A stretch of DNA of 64,000 nucleotides, taken from MPNP01 sp965215545 (GTDB taxonomy: Bacteria > Pseudomonadota > Alphaproteobacteria > Rhodobacterales > Rhodobacteraceae). Every line of letters begins with the position of its first letter. The stretch's first letter is position 1. The stretch lies in contig OZ244066.1 in NCBI GenBank assembly GCA_965215545.1, forward strand, positions 1,488,001 to 1,552,000, given 5' to 3'. Positions 27,523-37,700 of this stretch are shown here, piece after piece. The position numbers and the translations under genes are program-made. Below the pieces are notes generated by a model. That model did no database searches. It worked only from the letters and a program-made list of their open reading frames with translations, and had not been told where the DNA came from.

Positions 27523-27598
27523 CGCCGTGTTGGGGTGATGGCCGGGGAGGAGTCTTCGGGGTGGGTCGTTCTCATTTTCCAGCAGGGGCATGGTGCAT

Positions 27599-28210
27599 AT
27601 GACAGCCGTCACCTTGGGCAGACGCATCGGTCTTTTGCTCTTGACGCTCGCCATTCTGCTGTCATGTGCTCTGGAAGACAAACCGATAGTCAAACCCATC
27701 GGGGATTTCCGTCTCGGTCATGTCACGGTGAATGCCAGGGAGGCCGAAACGACAGAGTGGGGCCGTCCTGCCACCGAAATGCAGTTGACCGACGCTGTCA
27801 GGAAGGCGGTCCGCGACCGATTCGGCCCGCTCAGGGGACGCAGCTGGTATCATCTTGGCATCACGCTCGATGCCTATCTCCTGCCTCCGCCTGGTGTCCC
27901 CATTGTCGCTTCGCCCCGGGCCATTCTCGTGGCCCAGGTCCAGGTCTGGGACGACCGCACCCAGTCGATCCTCAATCCCAGGGCCGAGAGTTTTGCAGTG
28001 AGAGAGAGCACCAATGCCGAGACGCTTGTCGGCTCCGGCTACAACTACGATGCGGCGGCCCAGCTCGAACGGGTCTCCAAGTCCCTCGCCCTCCAGATCG
28101 AGAGATGGCTGCGCTCCGAAGACAGCCCGCTGCCCGACCGCAAGGTGGAGCACCAACCTGTCGTGTCCGATGAACCATCCGATGAGGACGTGTCCGATGA
28201 TGACTTGTAA
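27599..28210 (+). CDS. Small predicted lipoprotein of unknown function
   Basis: This 203-residue protein begins MTAVTLGRRIGLLLLTLAIL with lipobox LLSC (Cys23), so it is probably an envelope lipoprotein. The middle resembles a DUF4136-like or small outer-membrane lipoprotein domain, with conserved-looking ATEMQLTDAVRKAVRDRF and an acidic tail (DEPSDEDVSDDDL), but I cannot assign a family firmly. ATG 27599 is preferred over GTG/ATG starts at 27590, which add three residues. It is divergent from the P450 gene. Confidence 0.7.
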   Translation: MTAVTLGRRIGLLLLTLAILLSCALEDKPIVKPIGDFRLGHVTVNAREAETTEWGRPATEMQLTDAVRKAVRDRFGPLRGRSWYHLGITLDAYLLPPPGVPIVASPRAILVAQVQVWDDRTQSILNPRAESFAVRESTNAETLVGSGYNYDAAAQLERVSKSLALQIERWLRSEDSPLPDRKVEHQPVVSDEPSDEDVSDDDL

Positions 28211-28329
28211 GGGGTTGCCTTGCTCGGTCTGGACGGCGCACGCGCGACGCCATGCCGACCCCGGTGAGGGTGCTGGACGGTCGGTTGTGATGACCAATCC
28301 GTGGCCGGTGTGAGGGGAGTTGTGCAGTG

Positions 28330-29856
28330 ATGCCGCTGGACACGACGGGACAGGAAACGCTTCATCTCGATGGCATGACCAAGACGTTCCCGGGCGTCCG
28401 GGCGTGTGATGCGATCAGCTGTGCAGTGCAGGCCGGCGAGATCCATGCCCTTCTGGGCGAGAACGGTGCTGGCAAATCCACGCTGGTGAAGATGATCTAT
28501 GGACTGTTGCGTCCCGATGCCGGGGCCATGCATCTGGCAGGCCAGCCCTATGCCCCGGATGATCCCCGCCAGGCCCGGGACCGGGGCGTGGCGATGGTTT
28601 TTCAGCACTTCTCGCTGTTTGATGCCCTGACCGTTGCCGAGAACATGGTGCTGAGTGTGCCAAAGGAGGCCATGGGCGGCATGGCAGGGCGGATCCAGAC
28701 CTTTGCCAGCACCTATGGACTCGCGCTGGAGCCGGATCAGGTGGTTGGCGATCTTTCAGCCGGTGAGCAGCAGCGGGTGGAAATCGTCCGCTGCCTGCTC
28801 CAGTCGCCGCGGCTGTTGATCATGGATGAACCCACCTCGGTCCTGACCCAACTCGAGATCGAAACACTTTTCAAGACCCTCCGGCAACTGGCTGCGGACG
28901 GTGTGGCGATCCTGTACATCTCGCACAAGCTGGAAGAGGTCCGGCAACTGTGCGATCAGGCCACGATCCTGCGGGGTGGCATGGTGGTCGCCACCTGCGA
29001 CCCGACCGCCGAGACCGCCAGGAGTCTCGCCGAGATGATGGTGGGACGGGAACTTGTGCCTCCCGGCCATCGCCATGTCGAGGCGGGCCCGGTCTGCCTG
29101 CGGACCGAGGATCTTGGGCTGGCCTCAACCACACCCTTTGGCACGGATCTGACCGGCATCAGCCTGGAAGTCCGTGAAGGTGAGATCCTTGGCATTGCCG
29201 GCATTGCCGGCAATGGTCAGGACGAGCTGATGGCTGTTCTTTCCGGTGAAAGGATGGCGACCCGGGGGATGATCTGGCTTGGCGATGCGCGGATCGATCA
29301 GGATGGGCCCGACCGCCGCCGCGCACGGGGTCTCGTCACTGCGCCCGAACAGCGCAACGGCCATGCCGCTGCCACCGACATGTCGCTGGTCGAGAATGCC
29401 CTGTTGACAGGGCGGGTCCGCAAATCCCTCACGCGCCGGGGCATCGTGGACTGGTCGGCAGCCGGGACCTTTGCCAGGGACATCGTGGACCGATTTGACG
29501 TGCGTACGGCGAGCGTGACCAATGCCGCCCGGTCACTCTCGGGCGGGAATCTGCAGAAATTCCTGATCGGTCGGGAGATTCTCCAGATGCCCGGAAGTCT
29601 TGTCGTCAACCAGCCAACATGGGGTGTCGATGCCAATGCGGCCAATGCCATCCGGCAGGCTCTGCTCGATCTTGCCGATGATGGAGCGGCGGTGCTGATC
29701 ATCAGCCAGGATCTCGACGAATTGCTGGAGATTGCCGACCGGATTGCCGTGCTGTGTCAGGGGCGACTCTCTGAACCCCGTTTGCCTTCGGCGACATCCC
29801 GGACGGAGTTTGGCCTGCTGATGACGGGTCTGGGGGGCGGCGATGCTGGTGCTTGA
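28330..29856 (+). CDS. BMP-family (nucleoside-type) ABC importer, double ATPase subunit
   Basis: This 508-residue protein has two ABC cassettes. The first is complete: Walker A GENGAGKST, signature LSAGEQQRVEI, Walker B LLIMDEPTS. The second has a degenerate Walker A (GIAGNGQDEL), signature LSGGNLQKFLIGREI and the unusual Walker B LVVNQPTWGVD. This asymmetry is typical of ribose/nucleoside (YufO-like) importers. GAGGGGAG precedes the start; a GTG three bases upstream (28327) is possible. The permease gene overlaps its last 14 bases. Confidence 0.94.
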   Translation: MPLDTTGQETLHLDGMTKTFPGVRACDAISCAVQAGEIHALLGENGAGKSTLVKMIYGLLRPDAGAMHLAGQPYAPDDPRQARDRGVAMVFQHFSLFDALTVAENMVLSVPKEAMGGMAGRIQTFASTYGLALEPDQVVGDLSAGEQQRVEIVRCLLQSPRLLIMDEPTSVLTQLEIETLFKTLRQLAADGVAILYISHKLEEVRQLCDQATILRGGMVVATCDPTAETARSLAEMMVGRELVPPGHRHVEAGPVCLRTEDLGLASTTPFGTDLTGISLEVREGEILGIAGIAGNGQDELMAVLSGERMATRGMIWLGDARIDQDGPDRRRARGLVTAPEQRNGHAAATDMSLVENALLTGRVRKSLTRRGIVDWSAAGTFARDIVDRFDVRTASVTNAARSLSGGNLQKFLIGREILQMPGSLVVNQPTWGVDANAANAIRQALLDLADDGAAVLIISQDLDELLEIADRIAVLCQGRLSEPRLPSATSRTEFGLLMTGLGGGDAGA

Positions 29857-30955
29857 GCCGCGTCTGGCCCCGTCATCGCTGGCCCGCGCAGTCACGCCAC
29901 TGCTGGCGGTGATCCTCACGGTGCTGGCCGGTGGCATCATGTTCGCCCTCTTGGGCAAGGACCCCCTGGCGACCCTGCACGTCATCTTTCTCGACCCGCT
30001 CTTCAATGAGGCGGTGGCCAGCTACACCCGCCCCCAGATTCTCGTCAAGGCCGCCCCTCTGGTCATGATCGCCCTTGGACTCTCCTATGGGTTCCGGGCC
30101 AATATCTGGAACATCGGTGCCGAAGGCCAGTATGTCATCGGTGCTGTCACCGGGGCCTCCGTCGGGCTGGCCCTCTATCCCCTCGAGGCGTTCTGGATCC
30201 TGCCACTGATGGTGCTGGCGGGCGTTGCCGGTGGTGTGGCCTGGGCGATGATCCCCGCCGTCCTGAAGATCTATTTCCGGACCAATGAAATCCTTGTCTC
30301 CCTGATGCTTGTCTATGTGGCCTCCAACCTTCTTTCGGGTCTGGTGACAGGGATCCTGCGCAGTCCGATCGGGTACAACTTCCCCGAAAGCCGCAGTTTC
30401 CACGCATTGGCCAGCACCCATAACAAGGAACTGATTGCCGGGACCGGGATGCATTTCGGCGTGTTCTTCATGATCGCCCTCGTTGCAGTCTGCTACTGGC
30501 TGCTCAAACGCCACATCTTCAGCTTTCAGGTGACGCTGGCCGGCCAGGCACCCCGGGCGGCCCGTTTTGCCGGGATCCGGCCCGACCTGATGGTGGCGCT
30601 CTGCCTTGGCATCTCCGGCGGCCTCGCTGGCATGGCCGGGATTCTGGAGGTTACCGGTCCCGCCGTCAAACTGACCACGACCTTTCCGGTCGGTTATGGA
30701 TTCACGGCCATCATCGTCGCCTTTCTTGGCCGGCTGCATCCCATCGGCATCCTGCTGGCCGGTCTCCTGCTGGCGATGACCTATATCGGGGGCGAGCTGG
30801 CGCAGTTCATGATCGGGCTCCCGGCGGCCTCAATCATGGTCTTCCAGGGCATGCTGCTGTTTTTCCTGCTGGCGGCCGACATCCTCATCAATTTCCGGGT
30901 GCGGTGGCGGCATCTGGCCAGAGCTGTTCCCGCGCCCCGAGAGTCCCATGATTGA
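29843..30955 (+). CDS. BMP-type ABC importer permease 1 (YufP-like)
   Basis: This 370-residue membrane protein of the BPD_transp_2 family has about ten segments; FRANIWNIGAEGQYVIGAV is a hallmark. Later parts (GISGGLAGMAGILEVTG, YGFTAIIVAFLGRLHPIGI) also match nucleoside-type permeases. It overlaps genes on both sides, showing a tightly coupled operon. Confidence 0.94.
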   Translation: MLVLEPRLAPSSLARAVTPLLAVILTVLAGGIMFALLGKDPLATLHVIFLDPLFNEAVASYTRPQILVKAAPLVMIALGLSYGFRANIWNIGAEGQYVIGAVTGASVGLALYPLEAFWILPLMVLAGVAGGVAWAMIPAVLKIYFRTNEILVSLMLVYVASNLLSGLVTGILRSPIGYNFPESRSFHALASTHNKELIAGTGMHFGVFFMIALVAVCYWLLKRHIFSFQVTLAGQAPRAARFAGIRPDLMVALCLGISGGLAGMAGILEVTGPAVKLTTTFPVGYGFTAIIVAFLGRLHPIGILLAGLLLAMTYIGGELAQFMIGLPAASIMVFQGMLLFFLLAADILINFRVRWRHLARAVPAPRESHD

Positions 30956-31883
30956 TCTGTCCTCGATCTCGCTGGTGACATTGCTGGCCAGCATTCTCGT
31001 GGCCTCCACACCCATCCTGCTGGCGGCCACGGGTGAACTGGTGGCGGAAAAGTCCGGGGTCCTCAACCTCGGTGTCGAGGGCATGATGATCATCGGCGCC
31101 ATCTGCGGGTTCATTGTCGCCGTCAAATCCGGCTCACCCCTGCTTGGTGTCCTGTTCGGTGCCATGGCGGGCTCCCTGCTCTCGCTTGTCTTTGCCCTGA
31201 TCACCCAGTACCTGCTGGCCAATCAGGTCGCGAGCGGTCTGGCCCTGACCCTGTTTGGTCTGGGGCTCGCGGCCCTGCTCGGGACGAACTACACCGGCAT
31301 CCGACCCCCGACGATGCCGACGATTGACATTCCCGTTCTCTCGGACCTGCCCATCCTCGGCGAGCTGCTCTTCGTTCATGACCCGGTTCTCTATATCGGC
31401 CTGTTCCTGCCGGTGGCCCTCTGGTGGTTCTTTCGGACCACCCGGGCCGGTCTCATCGTCCGGGCGGTCGGGGAAAACCACAATGCCGCCCATGCCATCG
31501 GCTACAATGTCCGCCTGATTCGCATCGCTGCCATCATGTTCGGTGGTGCCTGTGCCGGGATGGGAGGGGCCTATCTCTCGCTGGTCCGGGTGCCCCAGTG
31601 GACCGAGGGCATGACGGCCGGGGCGGGCTGGATTGCCCTGGCGATCGTGGTCTTTGCCTCCTGGAAACCCTGGCGTATCCTGCTCGGGGCCTGGCTCTTC
31701 GGCGGCCTGACCCTCCTGCAACTCAACCTGCAGGCCGCCGGCATCGGCATCGGTGTGGAGTATCTCTCGATGTCGCCCTATCTTGCCACCATTCTCGTGC
31801 TCGTTGTGCTCTCGGCTGACCGCAACCGTCGGCAGCTCAACGCACCGGCATGTCTCGGGCGCGGCTTCCATCCCGAACTCTGA
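30948..31883 (+). CDS. BMP-type ABC importer permease 2 (YufQ-like)
   Basis: This 311-residue partner permease is marked by EKSGVLNLGVEGMMIIGA, VGENHNAAHAIGYNV and GAGWIALAIVVFASWKPWRI, all typical of the second permease of nucleoside-type importers. The binding-protein gene follows after about 80 bp, the reverse of the more usual order with the receptor first. Confidence 0.94.
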   Translation: MIDLSSISLVTLLASILVASTPILLAATGELVAEKSGVLNLGVEGMMIIGAICGFIVAVKSGSPLLGVLFGAMAGSLLSLVFALITQYLLANQVASGLALTLFGLGLAALLGTNYTGIRPPTMPTIDIPVLSDLPILGELLFVHDPVLYIGLFLPVALWWFFRTTRAGLIVRAVGENHNAAHAIGYNVRLIRIAAIMFGGACAGMGGAYLSLVRVPQWTEGMTAGAGWIALAIVVFASWKPWRILLGAWLFGGLTLLQLNLQAAGIGIGVEYLSMSPYLATILVLVVLSADRNRRQLNAPACLGRGFHPEL

Positions 31884-31960
31884 ATTGCATCCCCCGGGGA
31901 TTTGTTCCATTGTCGTGCGGGGAGACGATCCGCGTGGAACCCAGGGAATGGAGGGACATC

Positions 31961-33031
31961 ATGAACGCAATCAAGACCACACTGCTGACATTCGCCATGG
32001 TGATGGCGCTGCCACTGGCAACCGCCGCCGAACCGTTGAAGGTGGGATTTGTCTATGTCGGCCCGATCGGTGATTTCGGCTGGACCCATGAACACGATAT
32101 CGGCCGGCGGGCCATCGAGGACGCACTCGGGGATGCCGTCGAGACCAGCTACGCCGAGAGTGTGCCGGAAGGCGCCGACTCCGAGCGCGTCATGACGCAG
32201 ATGGCCCTGTCGGGTCACAAACTGATCTTCACGACCTCGTTTGGCTACATGGATCCGACCATCAATGTGGCCGCCCGGTTCCCCGATGTGAAGTTCGAGC
32301 ACGCCACCGGCTTCAAGCGGGCCCCGAACGTGTCGACCTACTCGGCACGGTTCTATGAAGGCCGGACAGTGATCGGTCACATCGCGGGCCACATGACCGA
32401 AACCAACACCATCGGCTACATTGCCTCCTTCCCGATCCCCGAGGTCATCCGGGGCATCAACTCGGCCTACCTGGCCGCCAAGGCTGTCAATCCGGATGTC
32501 GAGTTCAAGATCGTCTGGGTGTTCACCTGGTTTGATCCGGCCAAGGAAGCCGATGCGGCCCGTGCCCTGATCGATCAGGGCGCGGATGTCATCATGCAGC
32601 ACACCGATTCGCCTGCCGCCATGACGATCGCCGAGGAAAGCGGCATCTATGCCTTCGGTCAGGCTTCCGACATGAGGGAGTTCGGTCCCACCGCGCGACT
32701 GAGTTCGATCATCGATGATTGGGCGCCTTACTATATCGAGCGCACCCAGGCGGTTCTGGACGGAACCTGGGAGTCAAGCGACACCTGGCATGGCATCAAT
32801 GAAGGCATGGTTGCCATCGGTGAATTTTCCGATCGCATTCCCGCCGATGTGCGGGACTCCGCCGCGGCGATCCGGGATGCCATCGCAGCCGGGACCCTGC
32901 ATTCCTTCACCGGACCGATCAATCGCCAGGATGGCTCGGTCTGGCTCCAGGACGGCGAAACCGCCGATGACGGGACCCTGCTGGGCATGAACTTCTATGT
33001 CGAGGGCATCGAGGGCGACATTCCCCAGTAG
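31961..33031 (+). CDS. BMP-family substrate-binding protein (PnrA/Med-like)
   Basis: This 356-residue periplasmic receptor (PF02608 type) has a signal peptide MNAIKTTLLTFAMVMALP ending ATAA. The mature protein starts KVGFVYVGPIGDFGWTHEHD, where the GDxGW segment lines the ligand site in BMP proteins, and continues with QMALSGHKLIFTTSFGYMD and DVIMQHTDSPA. Relatives bind purine nucleosides or nucleobases; the ligand here is inferred only by family. ATG 31961 has GGAGGGA upstream and gives a normal signal peptide. Confidence 0.93.
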   Translation: MNAIKTTLLTFAMVMALPLATAAEPLKVGFVYVGPIGDFGWTHEHDIGRRAIEDALGDAVETSYAESVPEGADSERVMTQMALSGHKLIFTTSFGYMDPTINVAARFPDVKFEHATGFKRAPNVSTYSARFYEGRTVIGHIAGHMTETNTIGYIASFPIPEVIRGINSAYLAAKAVNPDVEFKIVWVFTWFDPAKEADAARALIDQGADVIMQHTDSPAAMTIAEESGIYAFGQASDMREFGPTARLSSIIDDWAPYYIERTQAVLDGTWESSDTWHGINEGMVAIGEFSDRIPADVRDSAAAIRDAIAAGTLHSFTGPINRQDGSVWLQDGETADDGTLLGMNFYVEGIEGDIPQ

Positions 33032-33071
33032 ATCCCGCCACACGCGTGGGTCTCCAGAACGGACCTCGCTG

Positions 33072-33106
33072 ACGCTGGGCCGGATTCCGCGGTTTCGGCC
33101 CAGCGT
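33072..33106 (+). terminator. Strong hairpin after the BMP importer operon
   Basis: An 11-bp perfect stem ACGCTGGGCCG/CGGCCCAGCGT with a 13-base loop follows the last importer gene by 40 bp. There is no T tract, so it may end the transcript with Rho or stabilise its 3' end rather than act as a classic intrinsic terminator. Confidence 0.45.
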
Positions 33107-33149
33107 TCCGATGCCATCCCACCCCCCTGCAGATTGAGGATCAGGATCC

Positions 33150-33956
33150 ATGACCCACCCCGCTCTGACTGAAGGCAAGGTTGCTGTCATCACTGGTGCC
33201 GCATCCGGAATTGGCCGGGCCACAGCCACGGCCCTGTCGGGCCGGGGCATGCGCCTTGTCCTGGTTGATTGCGATGTCGCTGGTCTTGAGGCCACGGCCG
33301 CCACCCTTGACGGACCGGCCCGTTGCGTGGTGGTTGATGTCGCCAATGGCGATGCCGTCGACTTGCTGGCCAGCACCAGTTTCGAGGCGTTCGGTCGGGT
33401 GGACGTCCTGATGAACAATGCCGCCATCCGGGTCGCTGGCAGCGATGATGACGGCATGGCCAACTGGCGGCGGACCATGGATGTCAATTTCTGGGCCGCC
33501 GTCCATGCCGAACGCGCTTTCCTGTCGCCAATGATCAAGCAGGGCGAGCCCGCGATCATTCTCAATACCGGTTCCAAACAGGGGATCACCAACCCGCCCG
33601 GCAATGTGATCTACAATGTCACCAAATCCGCTCTCAAGACCTACACCGAACAGCTCCAACACCAGCTGCGCAACATTGCCGGCTGCCAGGTGACGGCCCA
33701 TCTCCTGGTTCCGGGCTTCACGATCACCGGGCCGCACAAGCCCGACCCGGGCGGCTGGACACCCGAGGAGCTGGTGGCGTTCATGCTGCCCCGGCTTGAA
33801 CGCGGGGACTTCTACATTCTCTGTCCCGACAACGAGGTCACACTGGACCTCGATGCCAGGCGGATGGACTGGGCTGCGCATGACATCATCGACAACCGCC
33901 CGCCCCTCTCCCGCTGGCATCCCGACTGGGCGGATGTGTTCACGTCACAACTCTGA
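33150..33956 (+). CDS. SDR-family oxidoreductase
   Basis: This 268-residue short-chain dehydrogenase has TGAASGIG (15-22), NNA (89-91), Ser142, Tyr155 and Lys159. The C-terminus (DNEVTLDLDARRMDWAAHDI, RWHPDWADVF) is longer and different from the usual SDR ending, which points to a specialised subfamily that I cannot name. It sits about 118 bp after the BMP importer and may process its substrate, though the hairpin between them argues for separate transcription. Confidence 0.88.
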   Translation: MTHPALTEGKVAVITGAASGIGRATATALSGRGMRLVLVDCDVAGLEATAATLDGPARCVVVDVANGDAVDLLASTSFEAFGRVDVLMNNAAIRVAGSDDDGMANWRRTMDVNFWAAVHAERAFLSPMIKQGEPAIILNTGSKQGITNPPGNVIYNVTKSALKTYTEQLQHQLRNIAGCQVTAHLLVPGFTITGPHKPDPGGWTPEELVAFMLPRLERGDFYILCPDNEVTLDLDARRMDWAAHDIIDNRPPLSRWHPDWADVFTSQL

Positions 33957-34028
33957 CACCTCCCCGTGGTGCGTTGTCCCTGTCGGCTTGCCAACGGAGA
34001 CATTTGACCGTATGCCGTTCGACGACGC

Positions 34029-34104
34029 AGGGGTGTAGCTCAGTCGGTAGAGCATCGGTCTCCAAAACCGAGGGTCGGGGGTTCGAGTCCCTCCGCCCCT
34101 GCCA
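34029..34104 (+). tRNA. trnW: tRNA-Trp (CCA anticodon)
   Basis: The acceptor stem AGGGGTG pairs with CGCCCCT. The D arm is TAGCTCAGTCGGTAGAGCA, the anticodon stem is TCGGT/ACCGA with a loop carrying CCA at 34062-34064, and the T arm holds GGTTCGAGTCC. Discriminator G34101 and CCA 34102-34104 are encoded. A tRNA-Trp just before secE is the usual alphaproteobacterial arrangement. Confidence 0.97.
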
Positions 34105-34237
34105 GAAGCATGTCTCGATGTCTCCGTATCGGCAGCGATTCCGGACAGGGGATCGCGGAATCTTGAATTCCAACCCTGCCCGGACTATGTGATGGCTGCT
34201 TCTGTTATGTTGGCCAATACTGACCGGGGGGAACTGC

Positions 34238-34432
34238 GTGGCGCGCGTCAATCCATTCAAGTTTGCACAGGAAGTCCGTCAGGAGGTTGCAAAAATCGTC
34301 TGGACAACCCGGCGGGACCTGCTGGTGACGACCGGCATGGTGTTCCTGATGGCAACCCTCACGGCCATCTTCTTCTTCCTGATCGATCAGATCATCCGGT
34401 TTGGCCTCACCAGCATCCTGGAGATGTTCTGA
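34238..34432 (+). CDS. secE: Preprotein translocase subunit SecE
   Basis: This 64-residue single-span SecE starts at GTG 34238 (GGGGGGAACTGC upstream). It has the amphipathic part NPFKFAQEVRQEVAKIVWTT, with the conserved positions before the hinge, and one membrane helix (LVTTGMVFLMATLTAIFFFL). It clamps SecY in the translocon. In nearly all bacteria nusG follows directly; here nusG is about 4.6 kb away. Confidence 0.95.
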   Translation: MARVNPFKFAQEVRQEVAKIVWTTRRDLLVTTGMVFLMATLTAIFFFLIDQIIRFGLTSILEMF

Positions 34433-34725
34433 GTCGTTGCACCTCAGACTGGCATGGGGGCCATGAATCGGATTGACGTTCAACCCTCCGGCGAGGCAAC
34501 GCGGATCGGCGGGCAGCAGAACGGTGCGGCATGCGGTCGGCGTGGCATGACTTCCCGCATGATCGGCTGGCTGGCGATTCGGTGCCGCGGGATCCTGCGA
34601 CTCCGGTAGGAGGTGTGCGGAGTCCCTCCGGCCGCATCCAGCGGGGCCATCCCTTGCCATGCGGGGACACGTTCGTCGTGGGGGCATGACACTCGGGGAT
34701 CCATCAACGGGGAACTGGGGGAATC
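34433..34725 (+). other. Gap between secE and the Snf2 gene, no gene seen
   Basis: These 293 GC-rich bases hold no credible open frame and no clear promoter. GGGGGAATC just before 34726 is the ribosome site of the helicase gene. This is the left junction of the unusual insertion between secE and nusG. Confidence 0.4.
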
Positions 34726-37700
34726 ATGGTTGAAATCTGTCATGGGACCTGGTCCCTGCCTGTGGGCCGTGATTTCAACAACCCGGGGCGATTTGTGTTG
34801 TGGGTTGAAACATCCACAGCATGCACAGGGAAGCGTTCCAGGGGCATGCATCCGACCAGTCTGGCCGGGTCCGTCGAGGTCAGGGATTTCCTGCAATCTG
34901 TCCTGCATATCCCCGAGAAGGTCCTGATGGCGGCCAAGGTCGGTGATGTCCGGTTTGCGGCTGTTCTCCCCAGCAAGAACGGTCGACCACTACCCAGCGT
35001 GGAGATGGCACGGCGCACCGGCGACCTTCTGCCTGCGAACCCTTCCTGGGGACAATGGCGTCTGCAGGGAGTCGAGATCGGCAAGCCGTTGCAGTTGCTC
35101 CGTGATCTCAATTATGCCCTTTCCATCGGTTCCGCGGGCGTGTCCGCAGGACACGATCTGCAGTTCTGGATCCGCTACGCCCAGCAACTGCGCAATCTCG
35201 TCAGGCAGCACCAGTTCCTGCCCATTCTCAGGTATCGCCAGAAGTCCATCAGGGGCAAGGTGCAACACGACCTGTCGCCCGGCTGGGTGCCCGCGGCGCA
35301 GCAGTATGAGCGGGGATTGCAGACCTTTGCTGCAGCGATGCCCGTGGCCTGTACCACAGTTGATGGTCATGATCATGGCACAGCACCCGTCAGTCCGGAG
35401 TTCCACGATCCGCATGGGCTTCTTCAGCATTTCAGTGAACAGCAGGTGGAGACACTGATTGCCGAGACCGTTTTTCCCACGTCCCTTCTCAAGCCCCTGA
35501 AGGACAGTTGGCTGGTTGCGGCTCTGGGTGGAGATCCTGTGGACTCGCACGCCAGGATGACCGCACCGGATACGGAGGTGTGGCAACAGTGGAAGGTCTG
35601 GTACGACAGGATTGTGGGCCGGGCGCAAGACTCGGGCTTCATCCTGGGTGTGCGTTTGAGTGAGGCAGGGGATAATGGCACCAGTGGCTGGCGACTGTCC
35701 TTTTTTGTGTCGGCTGCCCGTGACCCGTCCTTGCAGATTGATCTCGAAGAGTGGTGGGGGCTGTCTGCCGTCAGGAAGGCCCGGTGGCTGAAGGAATTCG
35801 GTGACCGGTTCGAGCACCATCTTCTGATTGCTCTCGGTCATGCCGCCCGCATGTGCCCCCTGCTCTGGCAAGGCATGGAGAGCGACCAGCCGGCAGGACT
35901 GGATATCGATCTCGGTGCAGCGTATGATTTTCTCAAGAACGACTCCCTGGTTCTTGACTCGGCCGGATTCAGGGTTGTCCTTCCCAGTTGGTGGACACCG
36001 CTGGGAAGACGCCGTGCACGCATCCGCATCAGGGCTTCCGGAAAATCAGCCGACGGTGCCGCTTCAGCCGAGAGCATGGGATTCATGAATCTCAGCCATC
36101 TGGTCAGTTACCGCTATGAATTGTCCATTGATGGCGAGAGGGTCAGTGAACAGGAATGGCAGTCTCTGGTCGGGGCCAAACGGGGACTTGTGCAATTCCG
36201 GGGCGAATGGATGGAGATCGATCCCGGGCAGATGAGTCAGATGCTGGATTTGTGGCGGCAGAATGGCACCGGAGCGGACGACATCGACATCGGCCAGCTG
36301 ATGAAGGATATGGCCGAATCCGATGAGGACGCGGTCGAATTTCAACTGGACGACGTCCTGAGCACAGCATTGCGGGGTTTGCAGAATCAGGCTGATGTGT
36401 CGCCCGCCGACGATCCTCAGGGTCTGCAGGGTGCGTTGCGAAACTATCAGAAGACCGGACTGGCATGGCTTGCCATGCAGGAGTCGTTGGGACTCAGCCC
36501 CTGTCTGGCCGACGACATGGGCCTTGGCAAGACGGTGCAGTTGCTTGCCCTCCTTCTCCGCGAGAGACAGGCGCCGCCCAATGGTCCCCGCCTGAAGCCG
36601 ACCCTGCTGGTTGCGCCCACATCGGTCCTGAGCAACTGGCGCAAGGAGGTCGAGAAATTCGCACCGCAACTCCATTGCCTCATCCATCATGGTGCGGATC
36701 GTCCCCGTAGCGAGGTGGCGTTCCGGTCCGCGATCGAAGGGGCTGATCTGGTTGTCACATCCTTCGCGCTCGCCCGCCGGGACAAGGATGTCCTGCGCGG
36801 GACGGCATGGGGTCGGGTGATTGTGGATGAAGCCCAGAACATCAAGAATCCCGGATCGGCCCAGGCCAAGGCCGTCTGCTCGTTCCAGGCCCCGCATCGC
36901 ATTGCTGTCACCGGTACGCCGGTGGAGAATCGGCTGATGGATTTATGGTCGCTCTTCAACTTCCTGAACCCGGGCTATCTCGGCACAATGGCCCAGTTCA
37001 AGCGGGCCTATGAGACACCGATCCAGCATGATTCCGACCCGCTCCGCGGGCGCCAGCTGCAACGGCTGGTGCAGCCGTTCATCCTCCGTCGTCTGAAAAC
37101 CGACAAGACAATCATCAATGATCTGCCGGACAAGGTCGAGCAGAAGGTGTTTTGCAGCCTGACCCGGGAGCAGGCCTCCCTGTATCAGGCGGTCGTTGAC
37201 GATGTGCAGGAGAAAATCAGGGAAGCGGAGGCGATGGAGAGGCGGGGTCTGATTCTGGCCACGCTGATGAAACTGAAGCAGATCTGCAACCACCCGGCCC
37301 AGTTTCTGCAGGATGGCAGCGCCTTCGATGCAACACGATCGCACAAACTGACGCGTCTGAACGCGATGGTCGAAGAGGCACTGGCCGGGGATGACAGCCT
37401 GCTGGTCTTTACCCAGTTCACCGAAGTCGGGCACCAGCTGGCCACGCTGCTGCGGTCACGTCATGACTGCCCGGTTCATTATCTGCATGGTGGCACGGGC
37501 CGCGGGCGCCGGGAGAGAATGATCGAGAGTTTTCAGGATCCGGATGCACCTGCCAGTGCGTTCGTGCTTTCGCTCCGGGCTGGTGGTGTGGGAATCACGC
37601 TGACCCGGGCCAATCATGTCTTTCACTTCGACCGCTGGTGGAATCCGGCTGTTGAAGACCAGGCGACAGACCGGGCTTACCGGATCGGTCAGACGAAAAC

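Noticed and set aside
26158..28173. 671-codon plus-strand open frame across the P450 and lipoprotein region
   Set aside because: It is antisense to the P450, whose heme and I-helix motifs are unambiguous, and then runs out of frame through the lipoprotein gene.
34205..34687. Minus-strand open frames across secE and the following gap
   Set aside because: They overlap secE antisense and show no protein-like features.
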